From NCBI GenBank assembly GCA_964619885.1, contig CAZUGA010000013.1:1-64000 (forward strand): a stretch of 64,000 bases of DNA, in the 5' to 3' direction. The first letter of the stretch is position 1. Every line of letters begins with the position of its first letter. A program made the position numbers and the translations under genes. Positions 19,363-28,324 of this stretch are shown here, one piece after another. A model generated the notes under the pieces. The model was not told where the DNA came from, searched no databases, and worked only from the letters and a program-made list of their open reading frames with translations. Origin of the DNA: CAZUGA01 sp964619885. Its GTDB lineage: Bacteria > Pseudomonadota > Gammaproteobacteria > Methylococcales > UBA1147.

Positions 19363-20014
19363 TAGCTACCCACATTTTTTCAAAAAAGCGCATCAGGCGC
19401 TGACCGCCATGGAGCTAATCGAGATGGCGAGCATTTGGATATAATGGCGCAGCATTGGAATCCAGGCTTTGTCCTCCGCGTAGGCAGCATCATTATGTAC
19501 AGGTTTCGAATCCCTCTAACACTATTTAGCAGATCTTTTTCGTAGCGTTACAAAACTATCCGAAGATATTCCCAGTCATGACAAACTTCGCCAAGGGGCA
19601 TTCCGAAACGATTTCCAATCGTCAATCAAGCCAGACGGTTAACTGAAAAACAATCTTTTGCCCTTTTCATGGATATATTCGTTTTCTTCGTTATTAACAA
19701 TCATTAATTATTATTCTCGTATAAAGATCCGCCAAATACTCCAAAGTTTTTCTATTTGAGAGATTCCCGTTGAGTTCTAGCAGTAGCATACGTACTGCCT
19801 TGCAATACATTTAGCGGTCCGACCGTCTGAACATCCGTAGTTTGTTGTAACGAAGATTTTCAATTACCAGCTAGACCCTTAATACACCGTGATTTACAGC
19901 TTAGTTATACTGAATCGAACGGCCGATGTATGAAAAATCCGCTAGTAGAAGCCGGACTAGACACTGTAGTATGGCGACACTAGTCAATAATGTTTACTCG
20001 CGGTCCAGGAGTCA
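19363..20014. other. Long intergenic region without a gene
   Basis: About 650 bp with no supported ORF. It contains a short palindrome AGCGC-ATCAG-GCGCT near 19387-19401 and a T-arm-like string around 19500-19516 that does not fold into a full tRNA. The last 30 bp hold the ribosome binding site (AGGAG) of the next lipoprotein gene. Otherwise nothing is seen. Confidence 0.5.
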
Positions 20015-20434
20015 ATGATGAAACGATATATCGCTTTGATCTTTATCACGCTGATAGTCCTAGGTTGCGCAAGCTCAAAACCTATACTGTATCCCAATCA
20101 GCATTATGAAGCAGTTGGCGAAACCACAGCAGACGATGATATTTCCGCGTGCGAAAATGCCGCCGAAGCTGCTGGCGCAGAAGCCTCCAGTTCCAGCGCC
20201 GGGCAAGCCGCCAAAAATACCGCTATTGGCGCTGGCTTGGGTGCGGCAACAGGCGCCGTCGGTGGCGCCATTGTCGGATCTGCCGGCACCGGCTCTCTAA
20301 TCGGCGCCGCATCGGGGGCTACAGCGGGCATATTACGCTGGATATTTACCCCCGCCAAGCGGAGTCCGGCCTATACAAATTACGTAAACCGTTGCCTGAC
20401 CGAAAAAGATTACGATGTGATCGGCTGGAATTAA
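20015..20434 (+). CDS. Glycine-zipper lipoprotein
   Basis: 139 residues. A signal peptide ends in LIVLGC (lipobox, Cys about 18). The middle (about residues 70-105) is a glycine zipper: repeated GxxxG/AxxxG units such as GAGLGAATGAVGGAIVG. Many outer-membrane-associated lipoproteins carry such hairpins, which insert in or pack on membranes. A Cys in DDDISACENA and one in NRCLTEKDY may form a disulfide. AGGAG precedes the two adjacent ATGs. The cell-envelope role is inferred. Confidence 0.75.
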   Translation: MMKRYIALIFITLIVLGCASSKPILYPNQHYEAVGETTADDDISACENAAEAAGAEASSSSAGQAAKNTAIGAGLGAATGAVGGAIVGSAGTGSLIGAASGATAGILRWIFTPAKRSPAYTNYVNRCLTEKDYDVIGWN

Positions 20435-20640
20435 GTCGTCAAGCCACCCGGCGCCCGTTGTAAAACCTGTTCAAGTTTTCGCCGAAACACACATCACTGC
20501 ATTAAAAGCAGACTCAAAATACTCACATAAGTCAGTATGCTAGGTTTTTCACATCCACTTTTTCCTTGCGCTGCATCCCTTGATCAAAACCGTGAAAAAG
20601 GTCTAAGACTAACGTATATCAGCTAACCGCCAGTCAATCC

Positions 20641-22263
20641 CTACCACCAGGGCCCATCGAAAATTTTACGCCAGACGCGTTGCCGATGTTGATTGAGTCT
20701 GCGCTGCAACCAAAAATCCACAATATAAAGCACAACCGGGGTCAATAAGATAATCATCCCAATCGATGGGAATAAAAATAGCGGTCTGATAAAACTTTCG
20801 AATAGGAAATTGCCCACCAATGGAACCAGAGAAAACACAAATTGGACCAATTTCATACACCCCAATAGTAAGCCTTCGGGATCAGGCTGACCCGATGAGA
20901 TACCATTCAATATCGCTCCAGCCGCCAGGATAACCAGGGTCGCAATCCAGAACCACTTGTGCAACATCATTCGAGAATCCACCAAATGGCTTTGCTTGTA
21001 TTCACGCAAATTGGCTGAAATCTTATCGGCAATATCCCCTTTAAGTTTTTTCTGCGCGGCTTTGTTTTCGCCAACGTAGTTTTCGTTGTCAACCACGACT
21101 TCAATTTTTGCCGGAATGTTGCCAGGCGCATAGTTCTCAGTACCCATCGCGATCCGTTTTAGGGCCGATATATGGATGTTCGCCGGGTCCGCATTGTTGT
21201 CCCGGGCCATTTCAAAAATATTTCGCGGACCATATCGATAATAAATTGAAAGCCCGGCCCGCGCGTCGTAAAGCTTGTCATTCTCATTGGTCGCATCACG
21301 AAATGTGTCCTTTGCATCCTGGTAGAAAATCAATCCATGTGCTTCAACCTGTCTGATCATCCAGTTCAACGATATATGCTCCATACCCTGTTTGGGTAAG
21401 CCCCCACCCACATTGCCATGTACCCCGGGAAACCAGACTTGTTCGATTCGTGTCTTATCCAGCTCACTTTTTTGATCAAACAGTTGCGGATAAAAAGCCT
21501 TTCTATCGTCATCTATCGACAACGCATGACAGGCATTTTCGATGAAAGGATTCAGCTTGCGGTCTGGGAATTTATAGCGAAAAATGACACGATTCCAAAA
21601 TTCTCCCAACGCATCTATCGAAAAGCCAACCGCATCAACCGTGTCCCATACGCCGATAAAGCGTATTGGTACACAATAATCATCATAGAAATCATCAACG
21701 TTGTGGTAATCCTGGTACAAATCAGGAGACACTTTGATACCCCATTCAGCGCGTTGGGTATCCACATTATCGCTGCGGTGTATGCCAAAAATTCGTTCGA
21801 ATTTATACCAAGGTTGGGACAATAGGGCTGGGTAATTGCGCCGATAGGCTCTGTACAAATTCCAAACCGCTCTTTTTAGCGTGCGGTCGTCGGAATAGTA
21901 TTTTTTATCCAATATGCCGCAAACGCGGACCATACCCGCCAAGGTTCTTACGGTAAAGGCGCCACGGCTATAACCGAATAAATAAATATGGTCGCCAGGT
22001 TCGTAGCTTTTGACCAGCATCATATAAAGTTGCCGAACGTTGCGCGCCAGACCTAGTCCAAATGCACTACCCAATACCCGCAAAATTTTTCCGCGATCGG
22101 TACCCACTCCATCGTCGTAGAACGTGACTTGCTCTATATCGATGGTTTTTTCCTTGAACCCAACTACGTCAACGCTTGTAAAAATCTTCCAAATGTTGGT
22201 CGCGTTGCCAACACCACCCGATTTTCCCGTTCCATCTGAACAAAGCACTATATTCTTAGCCAT
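20641..22263 (-). CDS. DUF2235 (Tle1-like) hydrolase with C-terminal membrane segments
   Basis: From the ATG at 22263, preceded by GGAGGTG, the protein has 540 residues. It opens with KNIVLCSDGTGKS and holds the nucleophile elbow GYSRGAF (Ser about 99), both typical of the DUF2235/T6SS Tle1-like alpha/beta hydrolase domain. The last third holds two or three hydrophobic helices (around residues 440-525), so the protein is probably held in the inner membrane. No VgrG, PAAR or immunity gene lies nearby, so a secreted effector role is unlikely here. A lipase or phospholipase activity is possible. Confidence 0.8.
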   Translation of the reverse strand: MAKNIVLCSDGTGKSGGVGNATNIWKIFTSVDVVGFKEKTIDIEQVTFYDDGVGTDRGKILRVLGSAFGLGLARNVRQLYMMLVKSYEPGDHIYLFGYSRGAFTVRTLAGMVRVCGILDKKYYSDDRTLKRAVWNLYRAYRRNYPALLSQPWYKFERIFGIHRSDNVDTQRAEWGIKVSPDLYQDYHNVDDFYDDYCVPIRFIGVWDTVDAVGFSIDALGEFWNRVIFRYKFPDRKLNPFIENACHALSIDDDRKAFYPQLFDQKSELDKTRIEQVWFPGVHGNVGGGLPKQGMEHISLNWMIRQVEAHGLIFYQDAKDTFRDATNENDKLYDARAGLSIYYRYGPRNIFEMARDNNADPANIHISALKRIAMGTENYAPGNIPAKIEVVVDNENYVGENKAAQKKLKGDIADKISANLREYKQSHLVDSRMMLHKWFWIATLVILAAGAILNGISSGQPDPEGLLLGCMKLVQFVFSLVPLVGNFLFESFIRPLFLFPSIGMIILLTPVVLYIVDFWLQRRLNQHRQRVWRKIFDGPWW

Positions 22264-22679
22264 GCGCCCACCTCCATTTTTTTTATATCCAATAAATTTT
22301 ACGGGCAACGGCTCGTCGGCTGTCCCCGCTTGTCCTGCCAAATCCTATTTACGGTTGTTGCCCGGGTTTTCGTAGCTCCAAGCTTAACCCATAAGCATCA
22401 TCAATTTTTGCGACTATTGTTTGTTCAATCTTCTGTTCAACCTCAATTCGAATATCGATTAAGATGCTTGGAAACTATACGGCTATACGCGCTTTCATTC
22501 AAATTCCTGGTATCAACGTAAAAGTTTTTATACTATTTATTTTCGCCTATTAAATCGATTACCGGTTAATTGAAGCAACATAGATATCTCCAGCTATTTC
22601 TTGGTCATTTTTGAAGTTAAGCGGACAGGGCGTTTGCAGCAATGGAATAGCGTCGAAGGACCTACAAACCAATGATTTC
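22264..22679. other. Divergent intergenic region
   Basis: Holds the promoters of the DUF2235 gene (minus) and of the EAL gene (plus). No ORF, RNA gene or repeat is supported. Confidence 0.45.
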
Positions 22680-24977
22680 ATGAATTCCAAACTAAACCGA
22701 AACGCTACCGTTGTCATTTTCATTCTGTTAATCGTTAACGCCTATTGCTTGTTTTTAAGCTATAGGCATTCGGAAGTTATCGTCCAATCTTTGCAACAAC
22801 AGAGCTTAAATTCAAAATACAATGCAATCTCATTATGGAAAGAAAATCTGAACCAACGTGAAATATTGTTGCTGCAATATTTCACCAATCTGGACCATGA
22901 GCAGTTTGAAATTGCCTATGGGATGGCTAATCAGAATCACGTCGCAGTAATAGACAAATTCCACGATATTCCAGATATAGCGGCGACGTTTTCTACATTG
23001 GTATCCCTTGAAAATCGAATCGCGGTATCGGCAACTGAACTCAGCAGGATACTTTCATCGCAGGAAATCGATTGGGCTCGTGGTCGCGAGTTACTCGGTG
23101 GTATCGCTATTACCAAAAAGAAGATTGAGCAACAGCTAAAGACGCTGGAACACGATACACAACTAGAAAATTTGCAAGCACGCACCAGTCTACAGCAGGC
23201 TACCGAACAACTTCAGCAAGTTGTCTATTGCCTAATGGCAATACTTGTCGCACTAAGCCTGGCGGCGCTATATGTATTTTTCAAATTTGCCCGCAGCCTA
23301 TCATCGAGCACGGCTTTAGCCTTATTTCCCGAGCGAAATCCTAATCCAATCTTAAGATTATCGCTAAACGATGACGTGGAATACGCCAACCCAGCTGCAC
23401 AAAACTTATTAAATAGCCTTTTTCCAGCCGGTGGCGTCACCGCTAAAGCCTTGTTTCCGTCAGATTTGGAGGACCGGTTGAAGGATTTACAAGAAAAGCC
23501 CAACACACCCGTAGTGCTGGAATATTCGATAGAAGATCAATATTTTGAGTGTACGCTACAACACCTGCCCGATATGCAAAGTTTCTACGCGTATATCACC
23601 GATATAACCCAACGTAAAACCAGTGAATCGGAATTGTTGTATCAAGCTCATCATGATTCGCTTACGTCACTTCCCAACCGTCGCATGCTACAGACCAGGA
23701 TGGCGTTTTATACGCATAAAAGCACATTGAACGGCGAGCAAACCGCGTTACTTTTGTTATCACTGGATCGATTCCACGCTATTAGCGGCAGCCTGGGGCC
23801 AAATTTGGGCGATCACTTGCTGGCTGAAATCGCAACTCGGCTAAAAAATGAACTGGAAATGAGTCATGATATTTGCAAACAATCGTCCATTTTTCGCTTG
23901 GAGAACGCTATATTTGCGGTATTGCTGCACGGATTTAGTAACCGCAGTGTACTCAATCGAATCGCCAAACGTTTTATAAAATGCATGCAGAACCCAGTGT
24001 ATATCGAGACCAAAGAATATTTTACGACCCTAAGTGTTGGGGTCAGCATTTATCCAATTGACGGCACCGATACCGTCACCCTGCTTCGAAACGCGACATC
24101 TGCAATGACCCGTGCGATCCACCTGGGCGGAAACACCGAATGCTTTTATAGCCTGGATATGAGCGGTAACACACCGGAAAACCTTTTCCTGGAAAATTAT
24201 TTGCGCCACGCTATTGCACGTGATGAATTGGAGCTTTATTACCAACCGCAAATTTCCATCGAAACCAAACAAGTCAACGGCGTCGAAGCCGTGTTGCGCT
24301 GGAATCATCCGGAACGCGGCATGATCATGCCGGACGAATTTATTCCATTGGCGGAAGAAACTGGAATGATTATCCCTATCGGCGAGTGGATACTCCACAA
24401 AGCCTGCGAACAAACCCAGCATTGGCACGAGATAGGCTTTAGCGATTTAACCATGGCGGTCAATATTTCCGGCCGGCAGTTCCAGCAGAATACGCTACCG
24501 GGTCTAATTTCCCGTATTCTCCAATCATCCCAACTGAATCCGAGCAATCTGGAGCTGGAGATCACCGAAAGCATCGCGATGCAGGATTACGTGAACCCGG
24601 AAGCCATGCTGGTAAAGCTTAAAGACTTGAATGTTAAACTTTCGCTGGATGATTTCGGAACCGGTTGGTCGTCGCTGAGCTATCTTAAAAATTTCCCTAT
24701 CGATAAAATGAAACTCGATCAATCCTTTGTGCATAATTTAACTTCAGATAGATACGATACGGCCATATGCAGAGCCCTGATCACGTTGTCGCGAAGCCTG
24801 GGCATCACGGTCTTGGCCGAAGGTGTCGAAAATCAACAACAACTGGACTGGATGGAAGAACATGGCTGCGATCAAGTACAAGGCTATTTTTTCAGCAAAC
24901 CCCTACCAGCCGACGCGTTCATAGAATACATTCGTCAGCGCAACAGCCCCGCTCTTAAACCCAAACCACTGCACTAA
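22680..24977 (+). CDS. Membrane-bound c-di-GMP phosphodiesterase with degenerate GGDEF domain
   Basis: 765 residues from ATG 22680. Two membrane helices (about residues 8-28 and 178-205) enclose a periplasmic sensor region; a PAS-like segment follows, then GGDEF and EAL domains. The GGDEF site is replaced by ENAIF (residues 408-412), so cyclase activity is not expected. The EAL domain keeps its catalytic signature as EAV (E536), DDFGTG, and the late AEGVENQQQ segment, and should hydrolyse c-di-GMP. The frame is open to a TTG at 22611; no good ribosome binding site fixes the start. Monocistronic, upstream of pyrD. Confidence 0.9.
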   Translation: MNSKLNRNATVVIFILLIVNAYCLFLSYRHSEVIVQSLQQQSLNSKYNAISLWKENLNQREILLLQYFTNLDHEQFEIAYGMANQNHVAVIDKFHDIPDIAATFSTLVSLENRIAVSATELSRILSSQEIDWARGRELLGGIAITKKKIEQQLKTLEHDTQLENLQARTSLQQATEQLQQVVYCLMAILVALSLAALYVFFKFARSLSSSTALALFPERNPNPILRLSLNDDVEYANPAAQNLLNSLFPAGGVTAKALFPSDLEDRLKDLQEKPNTPVVLEYSIEDQYFECTLQHLPDMQSFYAYITDITQRKTSESELLYQAHHDSLTSLPNRRMLQTRMAFYTHKSTLNGEQTALLLLSLDRFHAISGSLGPNLGDHLLAEIATRLKNELEMSHDICKQSSIFRLENAIFAVLLHGFSNRSVLNRIAKRFIKCMQNPVYIETKEYFTTLSVGVSIYPIDGTDTVTLLRNATSAMTRAIHLGGNTECFYSLDMSGNTPENLFLENYLRHAIARDELELYYQPQISIETKQVNGVEAVLRWNHPERGMIMPDEFIPLAEETGMIIPIGEWILHKACEQTQHWHEIGFSDLTMAVNISGRQFQQNTLPGLISRILQSSQLNPSNLELEITESIAMQDYVNPEAMLVKLKDLNVKLSLDDFGTGWSSLSYLKNFPIDKMKLDQSFVHNLTSDRYDTAICRALITLSRSLGITVLAEGVENQQQLDWMEEHGCDQVQGYFFSKPLPADAFIEYIRQRNSPALKPKPLH

Positions 24978-25055
24978 ACCACCTGCTCCGGACCACCGAT
25001 AGGACTGCAACCGTGGATCGGTTAGAATTGATCTATTTTTGAATCTGAATACAAC

Positions 25056-26093
25056 ATGAATGTCTACAAAGCTCTGCGCCCGCTGTTTTTTTGCCTGCCT
25101 GCCGAATTGTCACACCACCTAGCGCTTAAATCCTTGGTGCTCGCACATCAACTTGGATTATTAAAATTCTTGCGCAAAAAACCAGAGCTGGACCCGGTTA
25201 AAGTTATGGGTCTTGATTTTCCAAATCGGGTCGGACTGGCTGCCGGACTGGATAAAAACGGCGATTACATAGACGCATTGGCGCAGCTTGGTTTTGGGTT
25301 TATTGAAATCGGCACAGTTACGCCGCGGCCACAATCCGGAAACCCCAAACCCAGACTGTTCCGACTGGAGCGCGCTGACGCGATCATCAATCGCATGGGT
25401 TTTAACAACAAAGGCGTAGCCCATTTGGTGGCGCAGGTTAAAAAATCATCGTATAACGGCATCCTCGGTATCAACATTGGCAAGAATTTCGATACGCCAT
25501 TGGATAGCGCAACCGAAGACTATATCAATGCGCTCCGCCAAGTCTACGAATTCGCCAGTTATGTCACCATCAATATTTCGTCGCCCAACACCAAAAACCT
25601 ACGCGAACTACAACAGGACAGTGCACTGCGTTCGCTGTTAATTGCGCTGAAAGCAGAGCAGACCAGCCTTAAAGCCACCCATCATCGATACGTACCATTG
25701 GCGGTAAAAATAGCCCCTGATTTATCATCGGAAGAAATTAAGCACATCGCGGAGCTGCTGGTCGAGCATAGTCTGGATGGCGTGATCGCGACCAACACGA
25801 CGGTCGACAGACGCGGCGTTGAAGCATTATTTAATGGGCAAGAATCTGGTGGGTTGAGCGGTGCGCCATTGACCATTCAGGCAACGCAGGTGATCCAGCA
25901 ATTGGTCCGTCATCTGCCGGAGGGATATCCAATTATCGGCGTTGGCGGCATTATGAAGCCGGACGATGCGCTAGAAAAATTAAGCGCCGGCGCATTACTG
26001 GTACAACTGTATAGCGGCTTGGTCTTTCACGGGCCTAGTCTAATCACCCAGAGCATTTCTGCCATTGGGCAAAGATTTAACCCAAACCCCTAA
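25056..26093 (+). CDS. pyrD: Dihydroorotate dehydrogenase (quinone), class 2
   Basis: 345 residues. An amphipathic N-terminal region for membrane docking is followed by a TIM barrel with FMN-binding segments (AAGLDKNGDYIDAL, NISSPNTKNLRELQ and VGGIMKPDDALEKL). It is the class 2 enzyme, which oxidises dihydroorotate to orotate and passes electrons to ubiquinone at the inner membrane, in pyrimidine synthesis. The gene is monocistronic, about 80 nt after the EAL gene. Confidence 0.96.
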   Translation: MNVYKALRPLFFCLPAELSHHLALKSLVLAHQLGLLKFLRKKPELDPVKVMGLDFPNRVGLAAGLDKNGDYIDALAQLGFGFIEIGTVTPRPQSGNPKPRLFRLERADAIINRMGFNNKGVAHLVAQVKKSSYNGILGINIGKNFDTPLDSATEDYINALRQVYEFASYVTINISSPNTKNLRELQQDSALRSLLIALKAEQTSLKATHHRYVPLAVKIAPDLSSEEIKHIAELLVEHSLDGVIATNTTVDRRGVEALFNGQESGGLSGAPLTIQATQVIQQLVRHLPEGYPIIGVGGIMKPDDALEKLSAGALLVQLYSGLVFHGPSLITQSISAIGQRFNPNP

Positions 26094-26205
26094 GAGCGAC
26101 CGCCACCCTGCGCCCTTCTAATATCAGCGCCGGTTCCCGTCAGAACGCCAGGATTCGGCCAGCATACCAATCGATTAAAATATCCAAATGAATCCAATCG
26201 AAACC

Positions 26206-27393
26206 CTAATCTACGGCTCTAGGCCCGACCCGCATTGTTGTTTCTGGTAGAGATTTTAACAATATCGGTAAATCATCATCGCTGGATGGCAGAGTCTCTC
26301 CACTCATCCCGGCAATGCGCTTGTGAAAATCGTATAATCGCTGCAAACCGGAATCATCTTTTAATCGCGCCCCAACGATTTCGAGTCTCAAGGTGTTAAT
26401 CCCGGTTTTTTCGGCAATCTTCTTAACCTGTTCAGGCCCCGCGCAGCTCAATAACATATCGAATCCATTACGAATTCCCACCTCGCGTAATTTGACGATA
26501 TCCGATTTTAAATAGACATATAATTTGGCTTGTGCGATCCAATCGATCAGTTGGGTCGAGTTAAACGGTGTCTTGAGCAACAGCTCAAAAAGATTTGCCT
26601 CGGCCAGATTTTGCGCGTTATCAATGGAAACTTCGCTCAAGCGGGTCTTGTGGAAAAGATTCATACCTTCGATCTGATCCAATACCAGCTCATCAGCCGA
26701 ATTCGAGCCTTTTTGCATCAAAGCGCGTACTCGTTCGCGTATATAATTTAGCACCTGCTCCGGCATCAAACCGGTTAAAAATGCGAACACCGGGATCAAA
26801 CTCTGAGTCGTGTTGTTGCCTGGGTCGACTCTGAACAAAAACACAAGAACCAAAGCGATCAATACCGAATAAATAATTCGAATACTCGCACTGTAATACG
26901 TGCTGGGCATTAAATCTCCAGCAATCAATCGGCGAATAATATTCTGGCCAGACCAGACAAAAGCACCGATAAAACCCATCGTAATCGCCAAAAAGCTTTG
27001 TTCTCTGAGTATATCGATACTGGCGTTACTGATGTCGGATGGTTGCAACCCGACCAAAAACAACTCTCGCTTACCCGCGTTCTTAGCCAATATTTCTATA
27101 TCGAATAAAAAGGCAGAAAAACCCGCCAGACAGAGAACCGAAAGAAAAATGGTAGGCAGCAAATAATCGCGCCCACTGTATTCATCATGGACGCCCGGCG
27201 ACAATAGGCTTGCTTGGTCGGCGTCCAGGCCCAGAATTTTGACCAGATTTTGAAACTGGTGATCTTTTCGCGCCAGTCGTACGTGCAAAAAGGTCAATGC
27301 GGATGCGGGTACAAATGCGCTCATCAATACAACCAACGCACCCTTGAATATAAGTGATTCGTTGTTCATCACTTCGTTAATCATCGATTCCAT
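26206..27393 (-). CDS. Uncharacterised membrane protein with C-terminal helical (HhH-like) repeats
   Basis: 395 residues; GAGGG lies 8 nt before the ATG. Four or five hydrophobic helices fill the N-terminal 210 residues (about 16-40, 75-97, 132-150, 170-187, 195-212). The C-terminal part is soluble and helical; segments such as LIDWIAQAKLYVYL and VGIRNGFDMLL resemble helix-hairpin-helix or DUF4332-type repeats, but this is only by eye. No function is recognised. A small acidic ORF lies upstream on the same strand. Confidence 0.75.
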   Translation of the reverse strand: MESMINEVMNNESLIFKGALVVLMSAFVPASALTFLHVRLARKDHQFQNLVKILGLDADQASLLSPGVHDEYSGRDYLLPTIFLSVLCLAGFSAFLFDIEILAKNAGKRELFLVGLQPSDISNASIDILREQSFLAITMGFIGAFVWSGQNIIRRLIAGDLMPSTYYSASIRIIYSVLIALVLVFLFRVDPGNNTTQSLIPVFAFLTGLMPEQVLNYIRERVRALMQKGSNSADELVLDQIEGMNLFHKTRLSEVSIDNAQNLAEANLFELLLKTPFNSTQLIDWIAQAKLYVYLKSDIVKLREVGIRNGFDMLLSCAGPEQVKKIAEKTGINTLRLEIVGARLKDDSGLQRLYDFHKRIAGMSGETLPSSDDDLPILLKSLPETTMRVGPRAVD

Positions 27394-27632
27394 GTCGAAC
27401 CCTCAGGCACGTTAATAAACGGCTTAGTCCTATAGTATTGGCGAATAATAATCCGGCCCATCGGCAAACACAAATCCGCGTAAAGGACGGGATTGACGAA
27501 ATTATGAACGCGCCAAAATTGATGCTTAAAGCGGGCTTGAATCCAACGCCCGCATTTGATTAAGCAAGTGTCCAATACTGCTAATTTAAACCTGCTTTGC
27601 GGTATGCTGTGGACAAAAGCAAACCCAAGTTC

Positions 27633-27830
27633 TTAATAAGTGACGCTCATTTCATCCAAAAACGACGGATCTTGAACCATCCAATCCGAATCGTTCATAT
27701 CGATCATCGCATCAGAACTTAGCGCTTCGGCAATATCGTCCATCATGGATTCCGATAATGTCGCCTCAGGTGGCTCAACGTTATCGTATTCAACAAAGTA
27801 TGCATCCGTATCCCTCATTCTATTTTCCAT
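27633..27830 (-). CDS. Small acidic protein of unknown function
   Basis: 65 residues, strongly acidic, with many Asp, Glu, Met and Ser residues and no signal peptide. GAGGGCG lies about 8 nt before the ATG, a fair ribosome binding site, which is the main reason to accept it. No homology is recognised. It precedes the unknown membrane protein gene on the same strand by about 240 nt. It may be a real short gene or chance. Confidence 0.4.
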   Translation of the reverse strand: MENRMRDTDAYFVEYDNVEPPEATLSESMMDDIAEALSSDAMIDMNDSDWMVQDPSFLDEMSVTY

Positions 27831-28324
27831 TGTCTCGCCCTCATTGATGAATGTTTCGTTAATGTCGAGTTTGATTATCCTGATAAGAAATACCGCTGAA
27901 TATGAGATAATTCCACGAAATATGTTAAATATTAACGAAAATTAATCGTACGGCCTTTTAATTCCTCTAATGTTTCTGCAAAATACCGACCGCGTTTCTA
28001 GAACTACGCAATTGCGACGTCTAAGACCCTGCTGCAAATGAAACAGATGGGATCTAGTTTGCGCCGCTAAAATTTCGTAATGGAGTACACATCGAATAGA
28101 ATGGATATTGCCCATTGACAACACGACCAATAGAACTCGATTTTCCAATTTTTCCCTCCCGATCCTTCTTTTTTTACAACCGCTACCAAAGAAACCTTCG
28201 GATTGTTAAATCCAATCTATAAACCGGATATTGTTAATAGAGGCAGCTTAGAAACGATTCCAGCTATAAGGATGACCCTAAGCCATCAAAAATAATAAGC
28301 CTCAAAATAGATAAAGTTACATTT
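27831..28324. other. Intergenic region
   Basis: About 490 bp. A 68-codon minus-strand frame (27942-28148) with a TTG start and a GGGAGGG element just upstream is present, but its sequence has no protein-like character I can support. The remainder is A+T-rich promoter sequence for the porin-like gene. Confidence 0.4.

Noticed and set aside
19440..19520. tRNA-like strings (TGGCGCAGCATTGG and a T-loop-like GGTTTCGAATCCCT)
   Set aside because: The acceptor ends do not pair and no anticodon arm forms.
20036..20049. TTGATCTTTATCAC, one base from an FNR site
   Set aside because: Lies inside the coding sequence of a lipoprotein signal peptide; likely chance.
27942..28148. 68-codon minus-strand frame with TTG start and GGGAGGG upstream
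   Set aside because: No protein-like composition or domain; kept only as a note in the intergenic entry.
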